Shown here one piece after another: positions 25,179-33,561 of a stretch of DNA of 64,000 bases (positions are counted from its first letter, which is position 1; every line of letters begins with the position of its first letter). Origin of the DNA: Sphingobacterium sp. BN32 (lineage in GTDB: Bacteria > Bacteroidota > Bacteroidia > Sphingobacteriales > Sphingobacteriaceae); assembly GCF_030503615.1 (NCBI RefSeq), contig NZ_CP129963.1:2480001-2544000 (forward strand), read 5' to 3'. The position numbers were made by a program, and so were the translations under genes. The notes under the pieces are model-generated. The model did no database searches. It was not told the origin of the DNA and was given only the letters and a program-made list of their open reading frames with translations.

Positions 25179-26102
25179 CTAGAAAGAATCCACTTCTCTA
25201 TAGGCTGCTACTAGCGCTTGTTCGCCTTCTTTGCCAGATTTAGACATGCCATGCTCCATCCCTACGATCCCCTTGTAACCCTTTTGATGCAACCATTTGA
25301 ATACATTCTTATAGTTGATTTCTCCAGTTGTTGGTTCCTTACGCCCAGGATTGTCACCTACTTGGATATATCCAATCTCACTCCAGCATAAATCCATCAG
25401 GTTGATTAGGTTTCCTTCATTCTTTTGTTGGTGATATGCATCGTAAAGAATCTTTACGGATGGACTACCTACTGCTTTACATATCTCGTATGTCTGATCA
25501 GTAAAACGTAGGAAAAGGTCCGGTGTATCACTTAGAGGCTCTAAGACCATCGTTAAGCCATGTGGTTCGAAAATCTCAGCACCACGCTTCAACGCTTCCA
25601 CTACATTGGCTGTCTGAACGCCCATTGGAAGCTTTCTTGCAAAGTCTCCCGGAACAACAGTCGCCCATTTGGCATTACAACGCTTAGCGATTTCTACGGA
25701 GTCGCGGCATCCTTTCAGGAAGATATCAACAAACTCCTGCTTACCAGCGGCAAGGGAATTAGCACCATTTCCGCCCTTAGGAACAACAAACACCCCCATG
25801 CGCATACCCAACTTGGCTAGCAAATCTCCAATTTTCTTTTGTTCATCCACCGAGCGCGATGGCATTCCGTTATCTTCGATACTGCGGAATCCCAGATCGT
25901 GCATATATTTTATCTCATCAAGAAAGTTCTTTCCGGCGCTAGTGCTAAACATCCCTTGATGGGGCGCGTAGTCTAGTTTAAATGGTTGATTCACTGCCTG
26001 TGTACTCTTTTCCTTGGTTGAAGTACCGGCAACCGCCGTCCCACCCAATAAAGTACCGCCAACAAGCATGGAACTGTTCTTTAAGAATTCTGATCTTTTC
26101 AT
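25179..26102 (-). CDS. Exported TIM-barrel sugar phosphate isomerase/epimerase-like protein
   Basis: A 307-residue xylose-isomerase-like TIM barrel (AP endonuclease 2 family, hydroxypyruvate-isomerase-like). It opens with a Tat/Sec-type signal (MKRSEFLKNSSMLVGGTLLGG), so it is likely periplasmic. Metal-site residues are in LVLEPLSDTPD (Glu), ILYDAYHQQ (Asp, His), IQVGDNPGR and GIVGMEHGMS (Glu). In 3-keto-sugar pathways related barrels catalyse isomerisation or hydrolysis of keto-glycosides. It lies between apbE and the MFS gene in the operon. The family is clear; the reaction is inferred from context. Confidence 0.85.
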   Translation of the reverse strand: MKRSEFLKNSSMLVGGTLLGGTAVAGTSTKEKSTQAVNQPFKLDYAPHQGMFSTSAGKNFLDEIKYMHDLGFRSIEDNGMPSRSVDEQKKIGDLLAKLGMRMGVFVVPKGGNGANSLAAGKQEFVDIFLKGCRDSVEIAKRCNAKWATVVPGDFARKLPMGVQTANVVEALKRGAEIFEPHGLTMVLEPLSDTPDLFLRFTDQTYEICKAVGSPSVKILYDAYHQQKNEGNLINLMDLCWSEIGYIQVGDNPGRKEPTTGEINYKNVFKWLHQKGYKGIVGMEHGMSKSGKEGEQALVAAYREVDSF

Positions 26103-26139
26103 GTAGGATTAAGTTTAAGTTGTTTTCAGCACCAGAGTG

Positions 26140-27147
26140 CTAGTTGGTTATTATGTATTTGGAAAACCCTTTGGAATACGCCTCTTTAACGACCCCATTA
26201 TCCAAATACAGTAAATAAATATCAATTTTATTTTTCGAATTCGCAAATGCGACAGCATCCTCAGGTTTCATCGCCATAAAGACATTATCAAGCGCATCTG
26301 CATCCATCGCATTCTCTGCAATCACCGTCACGGTTATAATAGATGATTTCAATGGATAGCCTGTTTTAGCATCCATATGATGCGAAAAACGATAGTTATT
26401 TACCGTGCGATACTTCTCATAGCTCCCCGACGTAGTCACCGCCTTGTTATGTAGAGCAATGATATAATTCCTCTGCTCCCTGGTCTCGTCAGGACGCTGT
26501 ATTAACACTTTATAAGGCTCGTTTTCCGGCTTATAACCATGCGTCCGAATCTCCCCGCCTACTTCCACCAGGAATGATTTAATTTTCTTCGATAAAAAGA
26601 AATCGTAAAGTACATCAACGGTATAACCTTGTGCAATGCCGTTTAAATCAATCTCCACGCGTTTGTCCTTTTTCCGCAGCTGATTGCTTTTGATTGCTAA
26701 TTTATCCATTCCAACGTATGTCAAAGCATCTTTAACCGCATTAGAATCTGGTATACCGACTGTCTTTTCAGGTCCGAATCCCCATAGTGAAACCAACGGT
26801 TTCACCGTGATATCAAATATCCCCTTTGAAAGTTTATTGATTTTAAAAGATTTTTTAAGCACCGTCCGCATGTGATGATCCATCACAATCTCGCTACTCG
26901 TATCGGAATTGAACTTGCTGATTAAGGAATTTGGTTTATAAAGCGACATTGACTGATCAATGACCTGAAATATACTGTCCAACTGTGCTTTCTTTACTCG
27001 CTCGTCGTTGGCATAATAGCTAACAGCGTAGGTCGTTCCTTGGGCATAACCTTCCACGTTGAATCGCTGTAAACCAGAAATTGGCTGTTGCGCAAAGGTA
27101 CAACAACCAATTCCCATTATGCCGATTAGACTGAACCAGTTTAACAC
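26140..27147 (-). CDS. apbE: FAD:protein FMN transferase
   Basis: Covalently attaches FMN from FAD to a Thr/Ser of exported flavoproteins. The 335 residues carry a signal sequence (MLNWFSLIGIMGIGCCTFAQ), the family motif GTTYAVSYY, the central VEIDLNGIAQGYTVDVLYD, SFLVEVGGEIRTHG and the C-terminal metal and FAD site HHMDAKTGYPLKSSI and ENAMDADALDNVF. It lies five bases after the stop of the Gfo/Idh gene at 27.2 kb, well inside the operon. No gene with an FMN-attachment domain is in the window, so its target is not evident. Confidence 0.92.
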   Translation of the reverse strand: MLNWFSLIGIMGIGCCTFAQQPISGLQRFNVEGYAQGTTYAVSYYANDERVKKAQLDSIFQVIDQSMSLYKPNSLISKFNSDTSSEIVMDHHMRTVLKKSFKINKLSKGIFDITVKPLVSLWGFGPEKTVGIPDSNAVKDALTYVGMDKLAIKSNQLRKKDKRVEIDLNGIAQGYTVDVLYDFFLSKKIKSFLVEVGGEIRTHGYKPENEPYKVLIQRPDETREQRNYIIALHNKAVTTSGSYEKYRTVNNYRFSHHMDAKTGYPLKSSIITVTVIAENAMDADALDNVFMAMKPEDAVAFANSKNKIDIYLLYLDNGVVKEAYSKGFSKYIITN

Positions 27148-27152
27148 GGCTG

Positions 27153-28466
27153 TTAGATATATTTTTCTACATCATGGCCAGGGACAGCAACCGGGTAGAA
27201 CCCGTCTGCATTTGGAACCACCTTAGGCATAGCATCCCACGCTAGGCGATCAGGCATCAAATCAATATTAGATTTCATCGCCTCATCCCATTTAATAACT
27301 TTACCAGTATAGACTGCGATACGACCGATAATACCTGCTAAGCTGCTGTACGCACCGTATTCAGCATTATCAAACTTGTATTCACCTTTCGCAATCGCTT
27401 CAAATAATTCCTTATGCTCTTGCTGATATGGGTTCGGATTCCCCTTGGTGTTATGTCTGTAAATCTCTTTACCTTGCGCATCCCAAAGGATAGCTTGGTT
27501 ACTCGCGGATAGATAAACACGTCCCTTAGTTGCTTGGAATGTCTCATCCACACGGTTGGAAATTCCTTCGAAGTGGCGACACTGGCTATATACCACCGTA
27601 CCATCATCGTAAGTCATCTCTAAAGCGAAATTATCATAGATCTCACCATATTCTTTCCCAGTTCTATGTGCTCTGGAACCTGTACCTTGAATAGAAACCG
27701 GATATTTGCCCTTCACCCAGTTTGCGATGTCGATATTGTGAACATGCTGTTCAACGATATGGTCGCCACATAACCAGTTAAAATAATACCAGTTACGCAT
27801 TTGGTATTCCATCTCGGTCTGTCCCGGTTTGCGCGGACGAACCCAAACACCACCGCTATTCCAGTACACTTGTCCGGATACTACATCGCCGATTGCCCCA
27901 TCATGAATACGTTGGATAGCCTCGCGATAGTTATTTTGATAACGACGCTGTAATCCAACAACGACATTTAATTTCTTACGTTTCGCTTCTTTAGCAGTTT
28001 CCAATACACTGCGAACACCTGGAATATCTGTCGCAACAGCTTTCTCCATGAAGACATGTTTGCCTGCGCGAATAGCCTCAGCAAAATGAACCGGGCGGAA
28101 ACCTGGAGGCGTCGTCAATAAAACAACATCAGCATCCGCAATTGCCGCTTTATATCCGTCAAAACCTACATACTTACGGCTATCCGGAACATTCACTTTA
28201 TCACCAAATTTCTCTTTTAAGGTCGCGTATGTTTTATCCAAATTATCCTTGAAAGCATCCGCCATAGCTACTAATTGAATGTTCTGCCCAGAGGCAAAAG
28301 CGTCAAATGCAGCACCTGTTCCGCGGCCACCGCAACCAATTAAAGCGATCTTGATCACATCGCTCCCAGCTGCAAATACTTTTCCTACTACCCCACTTGT
28401 CAATGCCGCTGCACCCACAAGGCCCGATGAAGATTTAATAAATCCTCTACGATTTAGATTTTCCAT
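27153..28466 (-). CDS. Tat-exported Gfo/Idh/MocA oxidoreductase
   Basis: The second exported Gfo/Idh protein of the operon, 437 residues. The twin-arginine signal is NRRGFIKSSSGLVGAAALTSG, and the NAD(P)-binding motif is IALIGCGGRGTGAAFDAF near residue 41. The EKP motif is MEKAVATDIPG near residue 148, with the lysine kept and Pro replaced. The middle (NWYYFNWLCGDHIVEQHVHNIDIANW, here DHIVEQHVHNID) matches the metal-free substrate region of exported family members. It is likely to act on the same glycoside as the GMC dehydrogenase or on its 3-keto product. Confidence 0.88.
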   Translation of the reverse strand: MENLNRRGFIKSSSGLVGAAALTSGVVGKVFAAGSDVIKIALIGCGGRGTGAAFDAFASGQNIQLVAMADAFKDNLDKTYATLKEKFGDKVNVPDSRKYVGFDGYKAAIADADVVLLTTPPGFRPVHFAEAIRAGKHVFMEKAVATDIPGVRSVLETAKEAKRKKLNVVVGLQRRYQNNYREAIQRIHDGAIGDVVSGQVYWNSGGVWVRPRKPGQTEMEYQMRNWYYFNWLCGDHIVEQHVHNIDIANWVKGKYPVSIQGTGSRAHRTGKEYGEIYDNFALEMTYDDGTVVYSQCRHFEGISNRVDETFQATKGRVYLSASNQAILWDAQGKEIYRHNTKGNPNPYQQEHKELFEAIAKGEYKFDNAEYGAYSSLAGIIGRIAVYTGKVIKWDEAMKSNIDLMPDRLAWDAMPKVVPNADGFYPVAVPGHDVEKYI

Positions 28467-28501
28467 GGTTTATAATGTATTGTTTATAATTGTTTCTTTT
28501 C

Positions 28502-29467
28502 TTAAAAGTCTTTCAAAGGCGCTTTATCATAGTATTCCATGATTTCAGCATGGCTAGGCTGCTTTACGGGACGCACTAAACGCATTCCCACAAATGGAGC
28601 TTCCGGAAACCACCAATTAGATTTTGGAATTTGAGGATCTAATTGCTTCCAAACTGGATCTGATGCACCACGAGCAGCAGAACGCAAATCGATTGCTTCG
28701 CTCTCAAATGAGCCACCACGTACCACATGCGGATACAATTTAGTCGGTACATTTACTGGATTCTCAGCCACCTTATTTTTGAAGGTGGAATAAAAGTCCG
28801 CATCGTATTGGTCGTAAGTCCACTCTGAAACATTACCTAACATATCATACAGCCCCCAAGCATTCGGTTTTTTAGTACCAACTTTTGCAGTCTGTCCATT
28901 GCTGTTTTCTTTATATGCTGCATATTCCGCCAATTGACCTGCATCATCTCCGAAGAAGTAAGCAGTATTGGATCCGGCACGACAAGCGTACTCCCACTCT
29001 GCCTCTGTTGGCAAGCGATAGAACACACCGGTTCGAACATATAACCATTTACAAAACTGTATCGCGTTATAATGCGTCATCGCTAAAGCCGGCTGCCCGT
29101 CTTTGCCATAACCAAAAGTCATGTCTAAGTATGGTTTTGTTGGTCGTGTAACAGCATCAACCTCCGCAGGAACTTTCCCATCGGTAGATTTTGTCACTTC
29201 GTAATCCTTGTAAAGGAAAGGTTCAAAGAGATTCCATGTCACTTCATAAGTACCCATCCAAAATGGATCAAGCTTTACGCGGTGAGCAGGTTTTTCATCT
29301 TCATTGCCTCCTTTAGAACTCCCCATCATAAACTCGCCAGCAGGAATAGCTTCCATACTGAATTCTAGACTTGTACCGTTTATTTTTTGAATGTAACGCT
29401 CGTGTTTATCTTGAGCATGGGAAAGGGTTGTAGTCGCTAAAAGGGCAAAGAAAATTAATTTCTTCAT
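28502..29467 (-). CDS. SUMF1/FGE-fold exported protein without formylglycine active-site cysteines
   Basis: A 321-residue exported protein (signal MKKLIFFALLATTTLSHAQ) with the sulfatase-modifying-factor fold: IPAGEFMMGSSKGG, FWMGTYEVTWNLFEPF, YRLPTEAEWEYACRAG, WGLYDMLGNVSEWTYDQY and VVRGGSF...GMRLVRP. True formylglycine-generating enzymes have two cysteines in the RxCYR-like segment after RGGSF. Here the segment reads ESEAIDLRSAARGASDP with no cysteine, so it should not be a formylglycine generator. It is the first gene of the operon and may be a ligand-binding or structural protein. No sulfatase gene is near it. Confidence 0.82.
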   Translation of the reverse strand: MKKLIFFALLATTTLSHAQDKHERYIQKINGTSLEFSMEAIPAGEFMMGSSKGGNEDEKPAHRVKLDPFWMGTYEVTWNLFEPFLYKDYEVTKSTDGKVPAEVDAVTRPTKPYLDMTFGYGKDGQPALAMTHYNAIQFCKWLYVRTGVFYRLPTEAEWEYACRAGSNTAYFFGDDAGQLAEYAAYKENSNGQTAKVGTKKPNAWGLYDMLGNVSEWTYDQYDADFYSTFKNKVAENPVNVPTKLYPHVVRGGSFESEAIDLRSAARGASDPVWKQLDPQIPKSNWWFPEAPFVGMRLVRPVKQPSHAEIMEYYDKAPLKDF

Positions 29468-29569
29468 AATAATCTGAAAACTAAGCTTATAAATTATGTT
29501 ATTATCAGTGTATCAACTACACAATTGATAAAGATAAAAAAAAGCTTTCCTATATTAATAACATTTCAG

Positions 29570-30484
29570 TTACATAATGAAAAAATTCAAAATCTCATAC
29601 CAAACGTAGGTGGTTAATAGACTTAACGGAATGCTTAAACCAATAACACTATTTCCTAATTTGCTATTCAATTTAAATTGGTCGATAACAATGCTCGTTG
29701 CCACTAAACTAGGCATTGCCATCTCGAAGATGGATATTGCGACAATCTCACCGCGATAGCCTAGCACGTACGCTAAAAGGAACACGATAAGGGGCGCTAA
29801 AATGAGCTTATACAACATCGCATAGGTAATGTTCGGGACTTCGCTTTTTACAATTGTAAAATTGAGTTGGAGACCTATGGAAAAAAGTGCGATCGGCGAT
29901 ACAGTACTCGCAATGAGATGAAAAAAATCATCCAGAGAACTTAAGTCAGCAATCTGTGTGATGAGCAATGCCAATAAGCAACCAATCAAAGGTGGAAAAG
30001 TGAATACACGTTTGATGATAAAGGTCAAGCTTACTTTCTTATTTGCATTTAGACTTCCTTTTGTGGCGATCAATACGCCGGCTGAGGATAAGAGAAAAAA
30101 GGTCATCTGATCGGCCACAATGCCGATGGGTAGTCCCTGCGTTCCGAAATATGCAGTGATGAGCGGGAAACCAACAAAGGATGTATTACTTAGGCCTGCG
30201 ACTAACATCATCGTATGGGACGTACGTTTTGAAAGCCCAAGAATGCTACCGATACTATAGAAAAACAGAATCCCTCCTGCCAATACGATGATGGGGCAAA
30301 GAATAGTAAAAATTAAACTGTTATCCCAAGTAAGTTTAGGAAGGTAATGGAATGAGATGGCGGGTAGTCCAAAATATAATACCCATGCGTTTAAGGCTCT
30401 GTAACCATCTTTTGCAACCCAATTCATCTTTCGGCTAAGCACTCCAGCAGCTAAGCAGAAAACAATAAGGATAAAATTTGACAC
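29570..30484 (-). CDS. AEC family transporter (auxin efflux carrier-like)
   Basis: A 304-residue integral membrane protein with about ten helices, for example FILIVFCLAAGVLSR, LIFTILCPIIVLAGGILFFYS and VIGLSIPLSLLTTYVWYEIL. The segment MLVAGLSNTSFVGFPLITAYFG has the conserved Asn/Gly pattern of AEC helices. Bacterial members export or import malate, malonate or other organic acids. The start is GTG at 30484, because the first helix begins just after it. It is divergent from the acyloxyacyl hydrolase gene. Confidence 0.85.
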   Translation of the reverse strand: MSNFILIVFCLAAGVLSRKMNWVAKDGYRALNAWVLYFGLPAISFHYLPKLTWDNSLIFTILCPIIVLAGGILFFYSIGSILGLSKRTSHTMMLVAGLSNTSFVGFPLITAYFGTQGLPIGIVADQMTFFLLSSAGVLIATKGSLNANKKVSLTFIIKRVFTFPPLIGCLLALLITQIADLSSLDDFFHLIASTVSPIALFSIGLQLNFTIVKSEVPNITYAMLYKLILAPLIVFLLAYVLGYRGEIVAISIFEMAMPSLVATSIVIDQFKLNSKLGNSVIGLSIPLSLLTTYVWYEILNFFIM

Positions 30485-30530
30485 TTGTAATTATTTTCAC
30501 CCAAATTTTCTAAAAATGACATTGGGCTCG

Positions 30531-30560
30531 TTTGTGCTCACAAAGTTATTACTATTTTTG
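30531..30560 (+). promoter_or_regulatory. Complete Bacteroidota promoter before the acyloxyacyl hydrolase gene
   Basis: TTTG at 30531-30534 and TATTTTTG at 30553-30560 are separated by 18 bases, matching the TTTG / TAnnTTTG consensus. Transcription should start near 30566. This makes an upstream ATG at 30516 untranscribed and favours the GTG at 30597 as start codon. Confidence 0.65.
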
Positions 30561-30596
30561 TGCCGCCTGTTAAAAACAGACAAAATTTTTCAGCTC

Positions 30597-31724
30597 GTGA
30601 ACAAAGCAATACTCATTTTACTTACAATAACTATCCCTTTTCTCGCATCGGCTCAAATCGATAGCATTGCTAAACAGATCAAAAGAAGCCCATTGGTGCT
30701 AGAGTTGGAAGTGGAAAACGGAGGAATACTGCAGCAGTCCGGACTTAAGGAAACAACTTATGAAGGCGCCTATTACAACGGGTTGAACTTTAAAATAGGC
30801 TTCAAGCAGCGTGCAAAGAAAGATCAATATTACCAAATTTATAACTACCCGATTTATGGTATCGGGATTTACTCCAGCACGTTTCATTCCGATATTATCG
30901 GTAGTCCATATGCAATATATGGATTCGTCCAAACGCCAATCTCCCCTCGTGAAGATTCTCGATGGAGTTACGACTATAGAATAGGTCTCGGTCTGTCGGG
31001 AAATTTTAAACCCTATAATGAACATGAGAACCCTTTGAATCTGGTTATCGGATCAAAAAACAACGTGTTTATTGATCTCGGTATCCGCGCGCAATACAAA
31101 TTACCGCCACACTGGAAGCTCGGTGCAGGACTTGCCTTCCACCATTTCTCCAACGGCGCACTCGCTCTGCCAAATAAAGGAGTTAACCTCGTGCCACTTA
31201 CTCTCTCAGCGGCATACCAAATCAATCCGGATATCAAAATAAAAAGAGACTCCGTGCTTGAACCGTACAGTAAAAAAGTGATGTTCCATGTGAACTATGG
31301 TATAGGTGCAAAGCAGTTAAGAGACGACTTAGACCAAAGATTTCCAAAAAGTACCTTCAGCGTTTATGCCAGCAGACATGTATCCTATAAATGGAGGCTC
31401 GGCGGTGGCTTCGATCTCTTCTACTCCTCTTCTGGCAATGATGAAGAAATCGCAGGAGACAAAACCGGAAAGTTCTCTTCCAAAGTGTCCGGTGGACCTT
31501 CCTTCTATATTGCCCATATTCTGAACGAGCGCCTCGTCTTAAATGGCAATATTGGATATTATATCCACAACCAACGATTTAACGGCGAGATCAAAAAGTT
31601 CTTCCTGCGCGCAGGAGCGCGATATTACGTCTATGGCAACTTCAATACCGGCGTATCCATCAAAGCACATATGGGAAAAGCCGACTTCATCGAATGGACT
31701 GTGGGGTATACGTTTAGGCGTTAG
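30597..31724 (+). CDS. Acyloxyacyl hydrolase (PagL-like lipid A deacylase) family protein
   Basis: An outer-membrane beta-barrel enzyme family that removes ester-linked acyl chains from lipid A. From the GTG at 30597 the product is 375 residues with a signal peptide (NKAILILLTITIPFLASAQ). The active-site motif HHFSNGAL near residue 184 contains the His-Ser pair of PagL, with aromatic strand endings typical of barrels. A second half (VMFHVNYGIGAKQLRDD onwards) adds further strands, making it longer than PagL of Pseudomonas, as is usual in Bacteroidota. The start choice follows from the promoter at 30531-30560. Its TAG stop is in phase with a heptamer array. Confidence 0.82.
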   Translation: MNKAILILLTITIPFLASAQIDSIAKQIKRSPLVLELEVENGGILQQSGLKETTYEGAYYNGLNFKIGFKQRAKKDQYYQIYNYPIYGIGIYSSTFHSDIIGSPYAIYGFVQTPISPREDSRWSYDYRIGLGLSGNFKPYNEHENPLNLVIGSKNNVFIDLGIRAQYKLPPHWKLGAGLAFHHFSNGALALPNKGVNLVPLTLSAAYQINPDIKIKRDSVLEPYSKKVMFHVNYGIGAKQLRDDLDQRFPKSTFSVYASRHVSYKWRLGGGFDLFYSSSGNDEEIAGDKTGKFSSKVSGGPSFYIAHILNERLVLNGNIGYYIHNQRFNGEIKKFFLRAGARYYVYGNFNTGVSIKAHMGKADFIEWTVGYTFRR

Positions 31725-31769
31725 TTATTATTCGTTAGAATTTAGACATTAGATTTCAGATATTAGAAT
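31721..31769. repeat. Heptamer array E1
   Basis: In-phase seven-base units TTAGTTA, TTATTCG, TTAGAAT, TTAGACA, TTAGATT, TCAGATA, TTAGAAT from 31721. The first unit contains the stop codon (31722-31724) of the preceding gene. Confidence 0.8.
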
Positions 31770-31779
31770 ATTGTGTCTT

Positions 31780-32034
31780 GAACCAGGAAAGGAAGGATAA
31801 AAGGATTGGCAGGATATTACGCATAGGTCTAACTACTTAGTACTAACTAATAGATACTATTTCTGAACCAAGAAAGGAAGGATAAAAGGATTGGCAGAAT
31901 CCTACGCATAGGTCTAACTTCTTAGTACTAACTACTAAATACTATTTCTGAACCAGGAAAGGAAGGATAAAAGGATTGGCAGGATATTACGCATAGGTCT
32001 AACTACTCAGTACTAATTACTAGATACTATTTCT
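31780..32034. repeat. 85-bp tandem repeat, three copies
   Basis: Three copies start at 31780, 31865 and 31950, each exactly 85 bases, with a fourth start (GAGCCA) at 32035. Each copy has the AACCAGGAAAGGAAGGAT module, then AAAAGGATTGGCAGGAT, then GCATAGGTCTAAC and heptamers (CTAACTA, CTTAGTA and similar). The copies differ by a few substitutions. The space 31725-32129 is filled by this repeat, arrays E1 and E2 and a short GC hairpin; no gene is visible. Confidence 0.9.
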
Positions 32035-32076
32035 GAGCCAAATGTATAAAGTCCGCCCTACAAACAGTAAAAGAAA

Positions 32077-32095
32077 GGCGCCTAATCGGCGCCCT
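32077..32095 (-). terminator. Probable terminator of the LEA-like lipoprotein gene
   Basis: GGCGCC / GGCGCC inverted repeat with a TAATC loop; on the minus strand it is followed by TTTCTTTTA. Confidence 0.5.
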
Positions 32096-32097
32096 AC

Positions 32098-32125
32098 TCT
32101 AAAATCTAATGTCTAAAATCTAATC
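32098..32125. repeat. Heptamer array E2
   Basis: Four contiguous units TCTAAAA, TCTAATG, TCTAAAA, TCTAATC end five bases before the TAG stop (32132-32130) of the minus-strand lipoprotein gene. Confidence 0.8.
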
Positions 32126-32129
32126 TCTC

Positions 32130-32729
32130 CTACTTAAACAAACTAAAAATCTTTTTTCCGAAGTTTTTATCTACCGTAATATAGGATGGGTAGTAAATAT
32201 TCTGTCCGGCGATTTTGAAGGAAGGTTTTATTTTCAGCACTAAGAATCCTTCGGATTTCTTATTAAAAAGCTCATCAAAGAAGCGGTCAAAACCTGTTTC
32301 TTTTGCTTTGTTGAAGATATTTGCTTTAAAAGTCAACGGCACGATTGCGCTCTGACCTTGGCTCAAGTTTACATTCTGGTCTACTGTCCCTTCAAACAAT
32401 GGCGAACCTTGAATCTCGATAATATATTTGAAAGAGTTTACTGCAGCTCTTTTCACCTCCGGATTCGTAATCTTCAAGTTGATCTTTCCTTCTAAGGGCA
32501 ATTCTTTGCTAAACAATGCCACCGCGATATTTGCTAAGGATGAGATATTATAATTCCCATCAGCGCCTTTGTACTTGTCTAATGTTTTGCCATTAAATTT
32601 CACCTGTTCTACCGATTCGACATCGTATTGGCAATCTGCTAAGGCTTGTAATTGTGCCTTTTTATTTACCTGACATCCCGATAAAAACAAGATTGTCATT
32701 AATCCTACAATACCAACTAATTTTTTCAT
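32130..32729 (-). CDS. LEA type 2-like lipoprotein
   Basis: A 199-residue lipoprotein with signal and lipobox MKKLVGIVGLMTILFLSGC. The mature part has the water-stress/LEA14-like beta-sandwich pattern: VEQVKFNGKTL, KINLKITNPEVKRAAVNSFKY and SQGQSAIVPLTFKANIF. Such proteins in Bacteroidota are small envelope lipoproteins of unknown role. The start at 32729 opens the signal peptide, four bases after the stop of the upstream gene, so the two are in one operon. Confidence 0.72.
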   Translation of the reverse strand: MKKLVGIVGLMTILFLSGCQVNKKAQLQALADCQYDVESVEQVKFNGKTLDKYKGADGNYNISSLANIAVALFSKELPLEGKINLKITNPEVKRAAVNSFKYIIEIQGSPLFEGTVDQNVNLSQGQSAIVPLTFKANIFNKAKETGFDRFFDELFNKKSEGFLVLKIKPSFKIAGQNIYYPSYITVDKNFGKKIFSLFK

Positions 32730-32733
32730 ATTG

Positions 32734-33483
32734 CTATTTCTTTTTTCCAAAATTATAAATCAATCCCAAAGTAAAGACCGCATTCCCTGCTTTAAGGTAT
32801 TCGTTGTTCATTATACCGATATTCCAACCGTTAGTATACTGCAATTGAAAACCCTTGTTCAATTCCATTCGCGTAAAGAAGACCGGCTCTATATATAAAT
32901 TTTCTTCCAATTCGGCAGGCGCATTATTCAAATCGAAACGATCCATCTTGATACGGCTTACACGAATTGCTGTTCCGTAATTCAGCGTACGTTGCTTTCC
33001 AAACAAACGAAGTTTGTTTTTACGCGTTGATGAGAAGTTTGCTTGCACAAAGATCTTGTTGAAGTCGAGATCTCGGATTTCTACAGGATCAGTACCCGAT
33101 ATGGACGCTCGCTTATCGACATCTCTAGTTGAGCCTATACCATATCCGCCATAAAACTCCAGCACACTACGTCCGGAGTGCCCCACAACGGTGTAGTAGC
33201 CAAGTCCGCCTTCAATAAGATGTTGCTTAAAGTCTTGATTGGTCGTCTTATTATCCACGTACGAACCGTTTGCTATAATAGCCAGATTATCGGTAAAAGC
33301 GACACCTGCAGTACCGCTTAAATTACCCTTGACATTCACATGGGCACCCAAATAACCCTCTCCTGCATTGGTAAACATGGGGGTTGCCGGGACATTCGGC
33401 AAATAAACAGAGCTACATCCGGTGAGGAAAAGCCCAAGTATACTAACTGCTCCCAGGAGCAAGCTCGATCTTCGTTGTATCAT
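32734..33483 (-). CDS. Hypothetical outer-membrane beta-barrel lipoprotein
   Basis: A 249-residue protein with a lipoprotein signal (MIQRRSSLLLGAVSILGLFLTGC) followed by alternating amphipathic strands (GEGYLGAHVNVKGNLSGTAG, LIEGGLGYYTVVG, VLEFYGGYGIGSTRD) and ending with NAVFTLGLIYNFGKKK, a typical outer-membrane barrel end. I do not recognise a named family. Upstream in-frame starts (33507) exist, but this one begins the signal peptide directly. It precedes the LEA-like gene by four bases and is probably cotranscribed with it. Confidence 0.72.
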   Translation of the reverse strand: MIQRRSSLLLGAVSILGLFLTGCSSVYLPNVPATPMFTNAGEGYLGAHVNVKGNLSGTAGVAFTDNLAIIANGSYVDNKTTNQDFKQHLIEGGLGYYTVVGHSGRSVLEFYGGYGIGSTRDVDKRASISGTDPVEIRDLDFNKIFVQANFSSTRKNKLRLFGKQRTLNYGTAIRVSRIKMDRFDLNNAPAELEENLYIEPVFFTRMELNKGFQLQYTNGWNIGIMNNEYLKAGNAVFTLGLIYNFGKKK

Positions 33484-33561
33484 AAATAACATTAACCTTG
33501 CAAGCACCTAAATTATTATGCCAAAAACGGCAATTTTAACAAAATTAAGAAATATAAGGTT

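Noticed and set aside
28502..29467. Formylglycine-generating enzyme (sulfatase activation)
   Set aside because: The two active-site cysteines are missing and no sulfatase gene is in the window.
31780..32034. Possible CRISPR array from evenly spaced repeats
   Set aside because: The whole 85-base unit is repeated, with no unique spacers, and no cas gene is near.
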